Translations under genes and position numbers: made by a program
From: UBA6163 sp031411655
Lineage (GTDB): Bacteria; Planctomycetota; Planctomycetia; Pirellulales; Pirellulaceae
Reading direction: 5' to 3'
NCBI GenBank assembly: GCA_031411655.1
Contig: JANOBM010000122.1
Location: 3,665 to 67,664 of the forward strand
DNA: 64,000 nt
Notes under the pieces: generated by a model
What the model was told of the DNA's origin: nothing
Seen by the model: only the letters and a program-made list of their open reading frames with translations
The model's database searches: none
Shown: in pieces, positions 25,823 through 33,538 of the stretch
Layout of the letters: the number at the start of each line of letters is the position of its first letter
Numbering within the stretch: the stretch's first letter is position 1

Positions 25823-26988
25823 AATCGCAACTCCAGTCGTTCCGTACGCGGGCAATTCACGTCGGAAATGAGGTTGATCCAGCGACCGGTGCAGTGGTTC
25901 CACCCATTCACTTTGCCTCGACGTTTCGCCAGCCAGGCGCGGGGGAATGGGGAACGTTCGACTATTCGCGCAGCGGCAACCCAACTCGATCGGCGTTACA
26001 AGCGACACTTGCGTCCTTGGAAGGCGGGATCGGTTCACTCGCGTTTAGCACCGGAATGGCGGCCATCCATTGTGTCACGATGCTGCTTTCCCCGGGTGAC
26101 GAGATCCTTGCAGCCAGCGATATTTATGGAGGTGCCTACCGCTTATTTCACAAGATCTGTGACCGGGCAGGAATCGGCGTCTCACTGGTCGACTTCACCG
26201 ATCTTGATGCCGTTGCGGCCGCCATTCGCCCGGAAACCAAATTGCTCTGGGGTGAAACGATCGGTAACCCCAAGATGTCGATTCTCGACCTTCCGCGGTT
26301 AGCAAGTCTTGCAAAACAGTCCAACGTCTTGTTCGGAGTCGACAATACCTTCGGTACCCCAGCATTACTGAGGCCACTGGAACACGGGGTGGACATTGTT
26401 ATGCACAGTGCCACGAAGTTCATCGGCGGCCACAGCGATTGCTTAGGCGGAACACTTGCGGTGAGCGATCAATCCCTGCTTGATCAGCTCTACTACATTC
26501 AAAACGCAACTGGCGCGGTGCTCGATCCAATGTCGTGTTTCCTTTTGGCGCGCGGCATCAAGACACTCGACCTACGCGTTCGTGCCCAATCACAGACGGC
26601 AATGCAATTGGCACTCTGGCTGCGTGAACACCCTCGTGTGAAACGTGTCCTTTATCCGGGACTTGATGAACATCCCGGACATGCACTTGCAGCCCAATTG
26701 ATGGATGATCATTTTGGCGGAGTATTGACGTTTGAGCTCGATGGCAATAAGGCTCAAGCCGCCGAAGTTTGTGAGGCCACGAAACTATTCTGTCTCGCAG
26801 TAAGCTTGGGCGCAGTGGAATCGCTGATCGAACAACCTGCGAGCATGTCGCATGCCAGCTACGCGCCCGCAGACCGATTGAGGTTCGGCATCACGGACGG
26901 GTTGATTCGGCTCAGTGTCGGCTTGGAATCGTTTGAAGACCTGCGAGATGACCTGCAGATTGCGATGGGCCGTCGCGAACCTGCCTGA
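25819..26988 (+). CDS. Cys/Met metabolism PLP-dependent enzyme (cystathionine gamma-synthase/lyase-like), second copy
   Basis: A 389-residue protein of the same family with a more canonical sequence: TRAIHVGNEVDPATGAVVPP, the YSRSGNPTR motif, FSTGMAAIHC, VDNTFGTP, the PLP lysine in HSATKFIGGHSDCLGG and SLGAVESLIEQP near the end. This matches MetB/cystathionine gamma-lyase most closely. It overlaps the first copy by 4 nt, so the two are translationally coupled. A two-gene block of this kind could act in sequence (synthase then lyase) or as a heteromer. Confidence 0.92.
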   Translation: MKSQLQSFRTRAIHVGNEVDPATGAVVPPIHFASTFRQPGAGEWGTFDYSRSGNPTRSALQATLASLEGGIGSLAFSTGMAAIHCVTMLLSPGDEILAASDIYGGAYRLFHKICDRAGIGVSLVDFTDLDAVAAAIRPETKLLWGETIGNPKMSILDLPRLASLAKQSNVLFGVDNTFGTPALLRPLEHGVDIVMHSATKFIGGHSDCLGGTLAVSDQSLLDQLYYIQNATGAVLDPMSCFLLARGIKTLDLRVRAQSQTAMQLALWLREHPRVKRVLYPGLDEHPGHALAAQLMDDHFGGVLTFELDGNKAQAAEVCEATKLFCLAVSLGAVESLIEQPASMSHASYAPADRLRFGITDGLIRLSVGLESFEDLRDDLQIAMGRREPA

Positions 26989-27058
26989 GGCGAAAAACCG
27001 ATTATCGCGAGACGGCTAAAGACGCCGGCGGCAACCCTTTACCAAAAGCGATTCCACA

Positions 27059-27502
27059 CTAGCTGTACTTGAGCGGCAAAATCACTTCGCCGTCTCGCCA
27101 TGCTTCGATGAAACGGGGAAGACTAGGAAGTACATCGATCGCCTGGACGATCTCATGACGATCCATCCAATGGAATTCCGCGACTTCAGCCAAATCCGGG
27201 ACCGGCACGGCCTCGTCATCCAAGTGGGCACACCAGAAAGCGAGCTTGGTACCCCAAGGAGTCACACTGCGCCAACAACAGCCGATCGGTCGGACTTCAA
27301 TCGACAATTCTTCTTGCATTTCACGAACCAATGCTTGCTCCTCCGTCTCACCAAACTCAATGGTCCCACCGGGCAGACAGAGTTTGCCGGGCGCCGTGAC
27401 ATGGATGCTTCGACGGATCGTCAACAGCTTGTGTCCGCGCATCATCACCCCGACGACACCGCGTTTGCCCTTCGTGAATGGTTTTGGTGAAGTCATGGTC
27501 AT
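27059..27502 (-). CDS. NUDIX hydrolase
   Basis: A 147-residue protein with a complete NUDIX box (GGTIEFGETEEQALVREMQEELSIEV region, positions about 45-70: G-x5-E-x7-REMQEEL), which hydrolyses nucleoside diphosphates linked to another moiety. The rest (LLTIRRS, CLPGG, WCAHLDDEAV, EFHWMD) fits small ADP-ribose or oxidised-nucleotide hydrolases. The specific substrate cannot be read from sequence. It is transcribed alone, convergent with the cystathionine genes, and has a strong hairpin 19 nt before its start. Confidence 0.9.
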   Translation of the reverse strand: MTMTSPKPFTKGKRGVVGVMMRGHKLLTIRRSIHVTAPGKLCLPGGTIEFGETEEQALVREMQEELSIEVRPIGCCWRSVTPWGTKLAFWCAHLDDEAVPVPDLAEVAEFHWMDRHEIVQAIDVLPSLPRFIEAWRDGEVILPLKYS

Positions 27503-27520
27503 CCGAGTGACGGTGGCCCG

Positions 27521-27538
27521 CCCCGCATTCGTGCGGGG
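27521..27538. promoter_or_regulatory. Hairpin with TTCG tetraloop upstream of the NUDIX gene
   Basis: CCCCGCA-TTCG-TGCGGGG is a perfect 7-bp stem. On the plus strand it has the very stable TTCG tetraloop; on the minus strand (the NUDIX leader) the loop is CGAA. It could modulate translation of the NUDIX gene or be a small repetitive palindrome. Confidence 0.5.
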
Positions 27539-27696
27539 GATACCGCGAAACGCTAGGTGAATGAGTAGGATCGAAGTTGCATCGGCCTCTTGTTTTTACA
27601 ATTTAACGCGGTTCGAATCCTTTGCAGATACCGCTTGACAAGCCTTTGCCTCCGTAGCGGGCTGATTCATTTGTTCCAACGCGCCCCCCATCGTTC

Positions 27697-28971
27697 ATGA
27701 TCGACTTTTCAACTCCCGTCGCCGCCCAAGCATTGGACGTCGTCCATCGACTCCAAGAACGCGGGTTCGTTGCCTATTTCGCGGGGGGTTGCGTACGCGA
27801 TGCCTTATTGGGGCGAGTTCCCAAGGACGTCGATGTTGCGACCGATGCGACGCCCGATGCCGTACGGGAACTATTTGGAAGACGCCGAACGCTTGCCTTT
27901 GGTGCTTCGTTCGGCGTCATCGGTGTCATGGGTCCTGCGTTGACCCCCACCGAAGTGGCGACGTTTCGTAGCGACGGCGAGTACTCCGACGGCCGACGGC
28001 CCGATTCCGTTCACTTCGGTTCTGCTGAACAAGACGCCCTCAGGCGAGACTTTACTATCAACGGAATGTTTTTCGATCCGATCAAAAAGCAGGTGATCGA
28101 CTTCGTCGGCGGACAGCGCGATTTAGAAAACCAAATCATTCGCGCCATAGGCAATCCCGAGTTTCGATTCAGCGAAGACAAGCTGCGGGTGCTTCGCGCC
28201 GTTCGTTTTGCCGCTGTCTTGGCATTTGCCATTGAAGGCGAAACGGCGAATGCAATGGCACGGTTCGCTGCGGATGTGAGCATCGTCAGCGGCGAACGCA
28301 TCGGCGCGGAATTGCGCCGAATGCTTGGAGGCCCAGGCACCGCGACCGCCTTGAAGTTGCTGGAGAAAACGGAGCTGTTGAAATGGATTTGGCCAACTCT
28401 TGCGTCCCGCTGTACCGACAACCATTCGTTTCGATCCGATATTCATCGACTCGCAACGGCGTCGTCCCAGGAAGCGTTTGTCCCCACCGTTGCCGCTATC
28501 GCCCTTCGAATCTCGCAAGAAACGTCACTACCCATTAGCGGCTTTTTAGGCGAAATCAGCGACCGATGGAAGTTGTCGTGCGAGGAACAGCGAGGAATCG
28601 AGCAGGGAGCAAAGTACCTCCAAACGGTGCTGCGAGCCGACGAGTTGCCATGGTCCGTCGTCCAGCCAGTCCTTGCTTCCCGAGATGGCCAAAAGGTTGT
28701 CGCGGCCGCAAGAATCTGGGTTTCGGCATTTAACGCGTCAGCTAGTGGGCTGCAGTTGTGCGAGGACCGCTTGGGTTGGCCGAGCGAACGCCTGGCCCCA
28801 ATGACGCTCGTCACCGGCGACACACTCCGCGATCTCGGTCATGTCCCGGGCCCCGCATTCCGTGACGTTCTTGCAGAAGTTCGCAGGCAACAGCTTGATG
28901 GACGCATTAGCACTCCGGACCAAGCCATCTCACTAGCCAAAGAACTGCTGTCCATCGACGGGGCCCCATAA
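27697..28971 (+). CDS. CCA tRNA nucleotidyltransferase / poly(A) polymerase family
   Basis: A 424-residue class II nucleotidyltransferase: the N-terminal FAGGCVRDALLGRVPKDVDVAT holds the GG and DxD catalytic motifs, followed by RRDFTINGMFFDP and the RFSEDKLRVLRAVRFAA neck motif. Such enzymes add CCA to tRNA or poly(A) tails to RNA. The tRNA-Ser in this window has no encoded CCA, consistent with a need for CCA addition. There is no C-terminal HD domain, and the last 150 residues are divergent. The gene stands alone. Confidence 0.92.
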   Translation: MIDFSTPVAAQALDVVHRLQERGFVAYFAGGCVRDALLGRVPKDVDVATDATPDAVRELFGRRRTLAFGASFGVIGVMGPALTPTEVATFRSDGEYSDGRRPDSVHFGSAEQDALRRDFTINGMFFDPIKKQVIDFVGGQRDLENQIIRAIGNPEFRFSEDKLRVLRAVRFAAVLAFAIEGETANAMARFAADVSIVSGERIGAELRRMLGGPGTATALKLLEKTELLKWIWPTLASRCTDNHSFRSDIHRLATASSQEAFVPTVAAIALRISQETSLPISGFLGEISDRWKLSCEEQRGIEQGAKYLQTVLRADELPWSVVQPVLASRDGQKVVAAARIWVSAFNASASGLQLCEDRLGWPSERLAPMTLVTGDTLRDLGHVPGPAFRDVLAEVRRQQLDGRISTPDQAISLAKELLSIDGAP

Positions 28972-29168
28972 GCAGGCCTTCTCATCGACTCTCCCCTTGA
29001 TAGATGCATAGGCGAAGCATCGGCACCACCTGGTCTACCACCTGACCACGTGGTCCCCGAACTTTGCTGCTAAACGTAGCTCCCTAAGTAGGGGCTCTCA
29101 AGAATGGAGCCCCCGAGTACGCGGAAACAACCATTTACTTGCCGCTTCCTTGAGCATCCGTACAAAAA
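28972..29168. other. Intergenic region with palindromes
   Basis: Between cca and the Fur-box-like site are a perfect 12-nt palindrome (GACCACGTGGTC, 29044-29055) preceded by two ACCACCTG copies, and a 7-bp hairpin (GGGGCTC / GAGCCCC, 29091-29113), which may end cca transcription although no T-tract follows. No gene is seen here. Confidence 0.5.
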
Positions 29169-29183
29169 TGAGAATGATTCTCA
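29169..29183. promoter_or_regulatory. Fur-box-like operator upstream of the hemP-like gene
   Basis: TGAGAATGATTCTCA is a perfect 7-1-7 palindrome closely resembling the core of Fur boxes (TGATAATnATTATCA). It lies 119 bp before the start of a hemin-uptake HemP-like gene, the place expected for an iron-repressed promoter. A Fur-family regulator is encoded at 55453-55929. Recognition is by motif only. Confidence 0.7.
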
Positions 29184-29301
29184 GTAGAGGATTGCATTCG
29201 TGCTGGTTATTGGCAAGACTATGAGTGTTGAAAGACAGTGTTGAAAGACGATGGGCGCTTGATCGCGCCTCGCCCAAAAACTCTTTTGCCAACCAGCCGC
29301 C

Positions 29302-29691
29302 ATGCTTCCCTCCCCTGACGACGAACCTGAAGACAGCGAGTTGTCTCGAGAGCAGCCGAGCTTGGCCCCAGGTGCGATGGGGGATGAAAAGGCACTATCA
29401 ACGTCGGAAGGCCGACCCACGGGACTGCTTAGCAGTCAGGACGCCAACCCGGCGATAGGATCAACGGTGCCCAACCCTATCACGCATGCGCCCGGCATTA
29501 CCGCCTCTGCAATCGGCGGTAACACGCCTGTGACCGGCGCGGGAACCGGCGTGCCGGAGGCAATGACGCTTCCAAAGATTGTCAAATTTGATTCGTTGGC
29601 GAGGTGCGGCGGTGAAATCTGGATTGAAAATGAGGGCCAGATCTACCGACTTCGAAAAACGCGGCAGGGCAAACTGATTCTCACCAAGTGA
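29302..29691 (+). CDS. HemP-like hemin uptake protein with a long N-terminal extension
   Basis: The C-terminal 37 residues (VKFDSLARCGGEIWIENEG, then YRLRKTRQGKLILTK) match the small HemP/HmuP family, whose hallmark is an ending like Y-x-L-R-x-T-R-x-G-K-L-I-L-T-K. HemP proteins are usually 40-80 residues and are linked to haem uptake and its regulation. Here about 90 Gly/Thr/Pro-rich, apparently disordered residues precede it. The upstream palindrome at 29169 supports iron control. No TonB-dependent receptor or haem ABC transporter is nearby. The start at 29302 is the first ATG after the operator; a shorter protein from a later start is possible. Confidence 0.75.
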   Translation: MLPSPDDEPEDSELSREQPSLAPGAMGDEKALSTSEGRPTGLLSSQDANPAIGSTVPNPITHAPGITASAIGGNTPVTGAGTGVPEAMTLPKIVKFDSLARCGGEIWIENEGQIYRLRKTRQGKLILTK

Positions 29692-29693
29692 AA

Positions 29694-30272
29694 TCAGTCG
29701 TCGGCGTGGAGAACACCCGTCAACTGCTTGATCGTGGTGGCCTCCAGGTCACTTACTGTTCCAAAACCCAAGACGCCACCGGAGGCCTTTGCCACTGCGG
29801 TCATCTTTTTCACAACGTCATCGATGTAGGTTCGCTTGGATGCTTCTGCCATCGTCGCCAGCAAACCGTGTGTGTAACGCTTCCAGGCATCCGAGAGTTC
29901 TTTCGTAGGACGAATTCGCAACCAGGAGGCAAGCAATTGATCGGCGATCGAATTCTCGTGAATTCCAAGTTTTCTCGCTTCGGCGACGATCGACGCGCGT
30001 TCATCGTCGCTCACGCCGCGATCGGCCCACGCCACCAGGACCATCGGCACCAGGGCCAAGGCTACCAAGCTCTCGATGGTCACGCCTTGGTGACCGAGTT
30101 CAGCTAACAACGTTGGATCGGTGATTCCTGCTTGATTCGCGAGTTGCTTGCGACTGGCCTCATCTTGAGCCTCCGCCCTCATTCGCTCGATCAAGGTCGC
30201 GTCGAGGTCGCGAAAAAAAGAATCTTCAAGCGCGCGTCCGCGTTGCGCGAGGGAATCGTGTTCGTTGGTCAT
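29694..30272 (-). CDS. TerB-like helical protein, unknown function
   Basis: A 192-residue soluble, mostly helical protein. The centre (LVALALVPMVLVAWADRGVS followed by DDERASI) resembles the TerB/DjlA-N fold, where an acidic D-x-x-x-x-D-x-E pattern binds metal. The resemblance is modest. The gene is convergent with hemP, with 2 bp between the stops. No partner of the Ter stress system is visible. Confidence 0.6.
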   Translation of the reverse strand: MTNEHDSLAQRGRALEDSFFRDLDATLIERMRAEAQDEASRKQLANQAGITDPTLLAELGHQGVTIESLVALALVPMVLVAWADRGVSDDERASIVAEARKLGIHENSIADQLLASWLRIRPTKELSDAWKRYTHGLLATMAEASKRTYIDDVVKKMTAVAKASGGVLGFGTVSDLEATTIKQLTGVLHADD

Positions 30273-30639
30273 GGTTGCAGCCTGATGAATTAATCGGATC
30301 GGACACCGAAATCCCGGGTCCCGGACGATTCAAAAACAATTGGGGTCGAGGCTTCGAATTGTATAAACAAAACGATCGTTGGCATACACGGTTTAGCGAC
30401 GTGTTTTCTGCGAGACGATCTCGCACGGGTTGTGCGATGTGGCGCGCCTGCAAATGTAGAAAACGACGAATTCCTGGTGCCAACTGACGACTCAAAGCTC
30501 AAAAAGGGGATCTGACCGTCATTTGCACAGAAGGCAGGGACGCTGGGGTTGCGGTACAGCGATTGCGTTGGCATCTTTTGACAGTCGGCGACGGTGTTTC
30601 CGCGCGACCGAATGTCACCACTCCTCCAGGGAATATCCA
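30273..30639. other. Intergenic region, nothing recognised
   Basis: About 370 bp between divergent genes. It must contain the promoters of the TerB-like gene and of the small cytochrome. I see no hairpin, repeat or conserved RNA element that I can name. An AGGGA ribosome-binding site lies at the right end, 8 nt before the cytochrome ATG. Confidence 0.4.
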
Positions 30640-31080
30640 ATGAACAAGTGGGTCTTACTTTTTTGCGTTAGCGTCTTACCCCCCATTTCAGCGCAGGAGA
30701 AGGCTAACACCGTGGGCGATTCCTCTTTGAGTTCCACTGAAGGGACCGATGCGCCTATGAGCGTCTGGATGGCCAAGAAACTGAAGTACTCCGAGGAACT
30801 TCTCAAAGCGCTCACCTCGGGCGATTTTGAGGCGATCAAGCAGACTGGGGAGCGAATGCGGTTGATCGGTAAGGTCGAAGGCTTTGTGCGCAATCAAAAT
30901 CCGGATTACGCCAACCATCTAAAAACATTTGATCTCGCGAACCGAGAACTCATTCGCCAAGCGAAGAGAGAAAACATTGAGGGTGCGTTGCTCGCGTTTC
31001 ACCAGTTGACGTCATCGTGTGTCGCCTGCCACGTCGACCTTCGCGTGGCGGAATCCAAACCGCTTCATGTCGACCCGTAG
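30640..31080 (+). CDS. Small secreted c-type cytochrome (CxxCH)
   Basis: A 146-residue exported protein: the signal peptide MNKWVLLFCVSVLPPISA is followed by a helical region and a single haem motif, CVACHVD, near the C-terminus. A C-terminal CxxCH after four helices is the layout of cytochrome c-prime and its relatives. The open frame extends back to 30523 but the signal peptide and a good AGGGA site point to the ATG at 30640. It probably carries electrons or binds small gases in the periplasm; the partner is unknown. Confidence 0.8.
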   Translation: MNKWVLLFCVSVLPPISAQEKANTVGDSSLSSTEGTDAPMSVWMAKKLKYSEELLKALTSGDFEAIKQTGERMRLIGKVEGFVRNQNPDYANHLKTFDLANRELIRQAKRENIEGALLAFHQLTSSCVACHVDLRVAESKPLHVDP

Positions 31081-31192
31081 TCATCGCCTTTTCGTCATCG
31101 TCTTTTCGTAGTCAACATCGACCCATCATCGTGCGGCCAAACGCAACCGTTTCCGAGATGGCTGCTTGTCGCAATGTCGGAGTGCGAGACGC

Positions 31193-32032
31193 TTACTTTG
31201 CAACCGGCGTTGCCTTTTCCTTGGCCTCTAGCTCGGACAGATAGACCCTGGCAATATCTGCCATGTAGTTGACTTGTTTGTAAGTCGTCGCGTCTCGCAT
31301 CAGCCTCATGGCTTTAGTCTGATTCCCGACAGCGTCGGCATACAAACCAAGATAAAGATTGGCGTAGAATGTCGCGGTTTCGTGGGCGCTGGAGCCTTCG
31401 GTAAGCTGCTTGACCGCGTCGAGAACTCGTTGTTCGTTGCCATCGATCAAGAGACGTCTGATCTCATTCATGGGGACGCGAGTGTCGCCTGGAGCGGGAA
31501 GCACCAGCTTTTTGGCCTGGTCGATGTTGGCCATTTTCGCCACGCAAAGAAAATGCCAAGCGGCGTTTTCGACATCATTGGGGTTCGCGGCACGGTGCAA
31601 TTCAAAAAGCTTGCGACCATCGTCATAACGTTCGGAGAGGGCCAACGCGATTCCGTACTGCCACAGATCGGGTTTATCTGCGGGGATCATCTCGATATAG
31701 CGCTCGAACTGTTTCGCTGCGGAACGGATCTTACCGGACCGCAAAAAGAGGTCGCCCGCCAGACGGACCGCGCGAGGGTCATTTTCGTAATGCATCAACA
31801 ACTTGTCGGCCGCGTCACTTGCGGCCATCAGGTCCGTTTTTTCGAGCGAGCGAAGGCCTTGAACATGCAAGTCTGATATGGACGGAACGGCTTCCTTCTC
31901 CGGCACTGGCTGGGCGACAGGCGTTGGCTCTTCTTCTTGTGCCACGCAAACGCCGGCGAAAAACCCGGCGAAAAACAAGGCGCAGCAGGCAAAGTAGGCT
32001 GCGAACGGAAATTGACGGCTGAATCGCGACAT
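31193..32032 (-). CDS. Secreted TPR-repeat protein
   Basis: A 279-residue protein with a signal peptide (FAAYFACCALFFAGFFAG), an acidic/proline-rich linker and TPR-like helical pairs (AASDAADKLLMHYENDPRAV, SGKIRSAAKQFERYIEM, LSERYDDGRKLFELH). TPR arrays mediate protein binding. There is no enzymatic domain. The start at 32032 (MSRFSRQ) is preferred to one 21 nt upstream. Confidence 0.75.
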   Translation of the reverse strand: MSRFSRQFPFAAYFACCALFFAGFFAGVCVAQEEEPTPVAQPVPEKEAVPSISDLHVQGLRSLEKTDLMAASDAADKLLMHYENDPRAVRLAGDLFLRSGKIRSAAKQFERYIEMIPADKPDLWQYGIALALSERYDDGRKLFELHRAANPNDVENAAWHFLCVAKMANIDQAKKLVLPAPGDTRVPMNEIRRLLIDGNEQRVLDAVKQLTEGSSAHETATFYANLYLGLYADAVGNQTKAMRLMRDATTYKQVNYMADIARVYLSELEAKEKATPVAK

Positions 32033-32235
32033 GGCAGGGGTCCGCAGAGTCAAATGAGTGTGATGCGAATACGACGCAAACTTTTCAATGGCAATAGCTG
32101 GCAGCTTACACCGCCGACACGAAAGCGGAGTGACAACATTTTGCAGCGCCCAGTAATCTTTAATTTGGGGTAGGGGTTGTATCGACTGAATCGACCTTTC
32201 CGGGTTGGTTTCCCGTCAGACCGACTGTCGACAGC

Positions 32236-33279
32236 TTACTCGAGGGCCACGGCTTTACCTGACTTTGCGGAGTGATAGATCGCTTCGATCACCTCGACGC
32301 TGCGACGTCCTTGTACGCCGTCGATCAACGGATTGGAACCATTTTCGACCGAAGTGATGAAGTCATCAAAAAACATCGTGTGGCCGTGGTGCCCGATTGC
32401 TGCGGGATCTGCGGCCCCACCGCCCGTCTTGGTGCGATTAGTCATTTGCTCACGAATTAACGCATCCTCAGGCGTTTCGGATACAAACTGCCACTGTTTG
32501 AGATCTTCTTCTTCCAGGATCGCCATCCCACCACTTCCGCAAATCTCGATGCGTTTCAAGCTGCCGGGGAACGCAGTGGTGGTTGCTTCGATCACACCTA
32601 GCGCGCCGGATTTGAATTTCAAAGTCGCAACGGCAACGTCTTCGACTTCGATCCGCTCATGAGTCATCGTTGCGATTCGTCCGGTAATTTCCTCGACGTC
32701 GCCCATCAGCCACAGCAGCAAGTCAATCGAATGAATCGCTTGATTCATCAACGCTCCGCCTCCATCGAGAGCCCAGGTACCGCGCCAGGCACCGCTATCG
32801 TAATATTGCTGGGTGCGAAACCACTTCACATAGGCGTCACCCATCGTGACGGTGCCAAAACGACCCGCTTCCATGGCGGCTTTGAAAAGTTGCGACGCGC
32901 GGTGAAACCGACTTTGGAAGGTGACCCCCAATTTCACCCCAGCGCGATCTGTCGCGGCGATGATTTGGTCGCATCGCTGCGTGGTAATCTCTAGTGGTTT
33001 TTCAACCACGACGTGCTTTCCAGCCGCAGCGGCCGCGAGGGCTGGATCGAGATGCGCTCCGCTGGGCGAGCAAATACTGATCGCGTCGATCTGGGGATCG
33101 GCGAGCATTTCATCAAGGGAACCAAAAGCACGGCAGCCATGTTTTTCCGAAAATTGTTGTGCCCCCTCGAACGCTCGTCCGACGCAGCCGATTAATTGGC
33201 CCGATTTCGTGTCCGCTAGGGCCTTTGCGTGGAATCCAGCAATCATTCCACAACCGACAATTCCAAACCGGAGTGTCAT
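32236..33279 (-). CDS. Gfo/Idh/MocA family oxidoreductase
   Basis: A 347-residue NAD(P)-dependent dehydrogenase-like protein: the Rossmann motif FGIVGCGMIAGFHAKAL is at the N-terminus, followed by SICSPSGAHLDPALAAAAAG and the substrate-proximal VVEKPLEIT (E-K-P, a family hallmark), and a GGGALMNQAIHSIDLLLWL region. Members act on sugars, inositols and related alcohols. Planctomycetes carry dozens and substrates cannot be assigned. No export signal, so cytoplasmic. Confidence 0.9.
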   Translation of the reverse strand: MTLRFGIVGCGMIAGFHAKALADTKSGQLIGCVGRAFEGAQQFSEKHGCRAFGSLDEMLADPQIDAISICSPSGAHLDPALAAAAAGKHVVVEKPLEITTQRCDQIIAATDRAGVKLGVTFQSRFHRASQLFKAAMEAGRFGTVTMGDAYVKWFRTQQYYDSGAWRGTWALDGGGALMNQAIHSIDLLLWLMGDVEEITGRIATMTHERIEVEDVAVATLKFKSGALGVIEATTTAFPGSLKRIEICGSGGMAILEEEDLKQWQFVSETPEDALIREQMTNRTKTGGGAADPAAIGHHGHTMFFDDFITSVENGSNPLIDGVQGRRSVEVIEAIYHSAKSGKAVALE

Positions 33280-33538
33280 TACATACCTTTCAAGCTATCG
33301 TTCGAGTTCGATTTCGCCGCGACACACTCAACGACTGACGAATCGAATCAAATCCACAATTTCAACTTCCAAAAAATCATTCTACGGTTTCTGTGCGGTT
33401 GCCAGGGTCGCTACGATGGCAATCATTCGAGGAGTCCTTTTTATAGCGACTCGCTGTACAACTTGTATTTGAGTCCGGAATCCCAAACGCGGCACCACCC
33501 CACCACGATCCTACGCGAATCAGGAGCAAGCGAACCGA

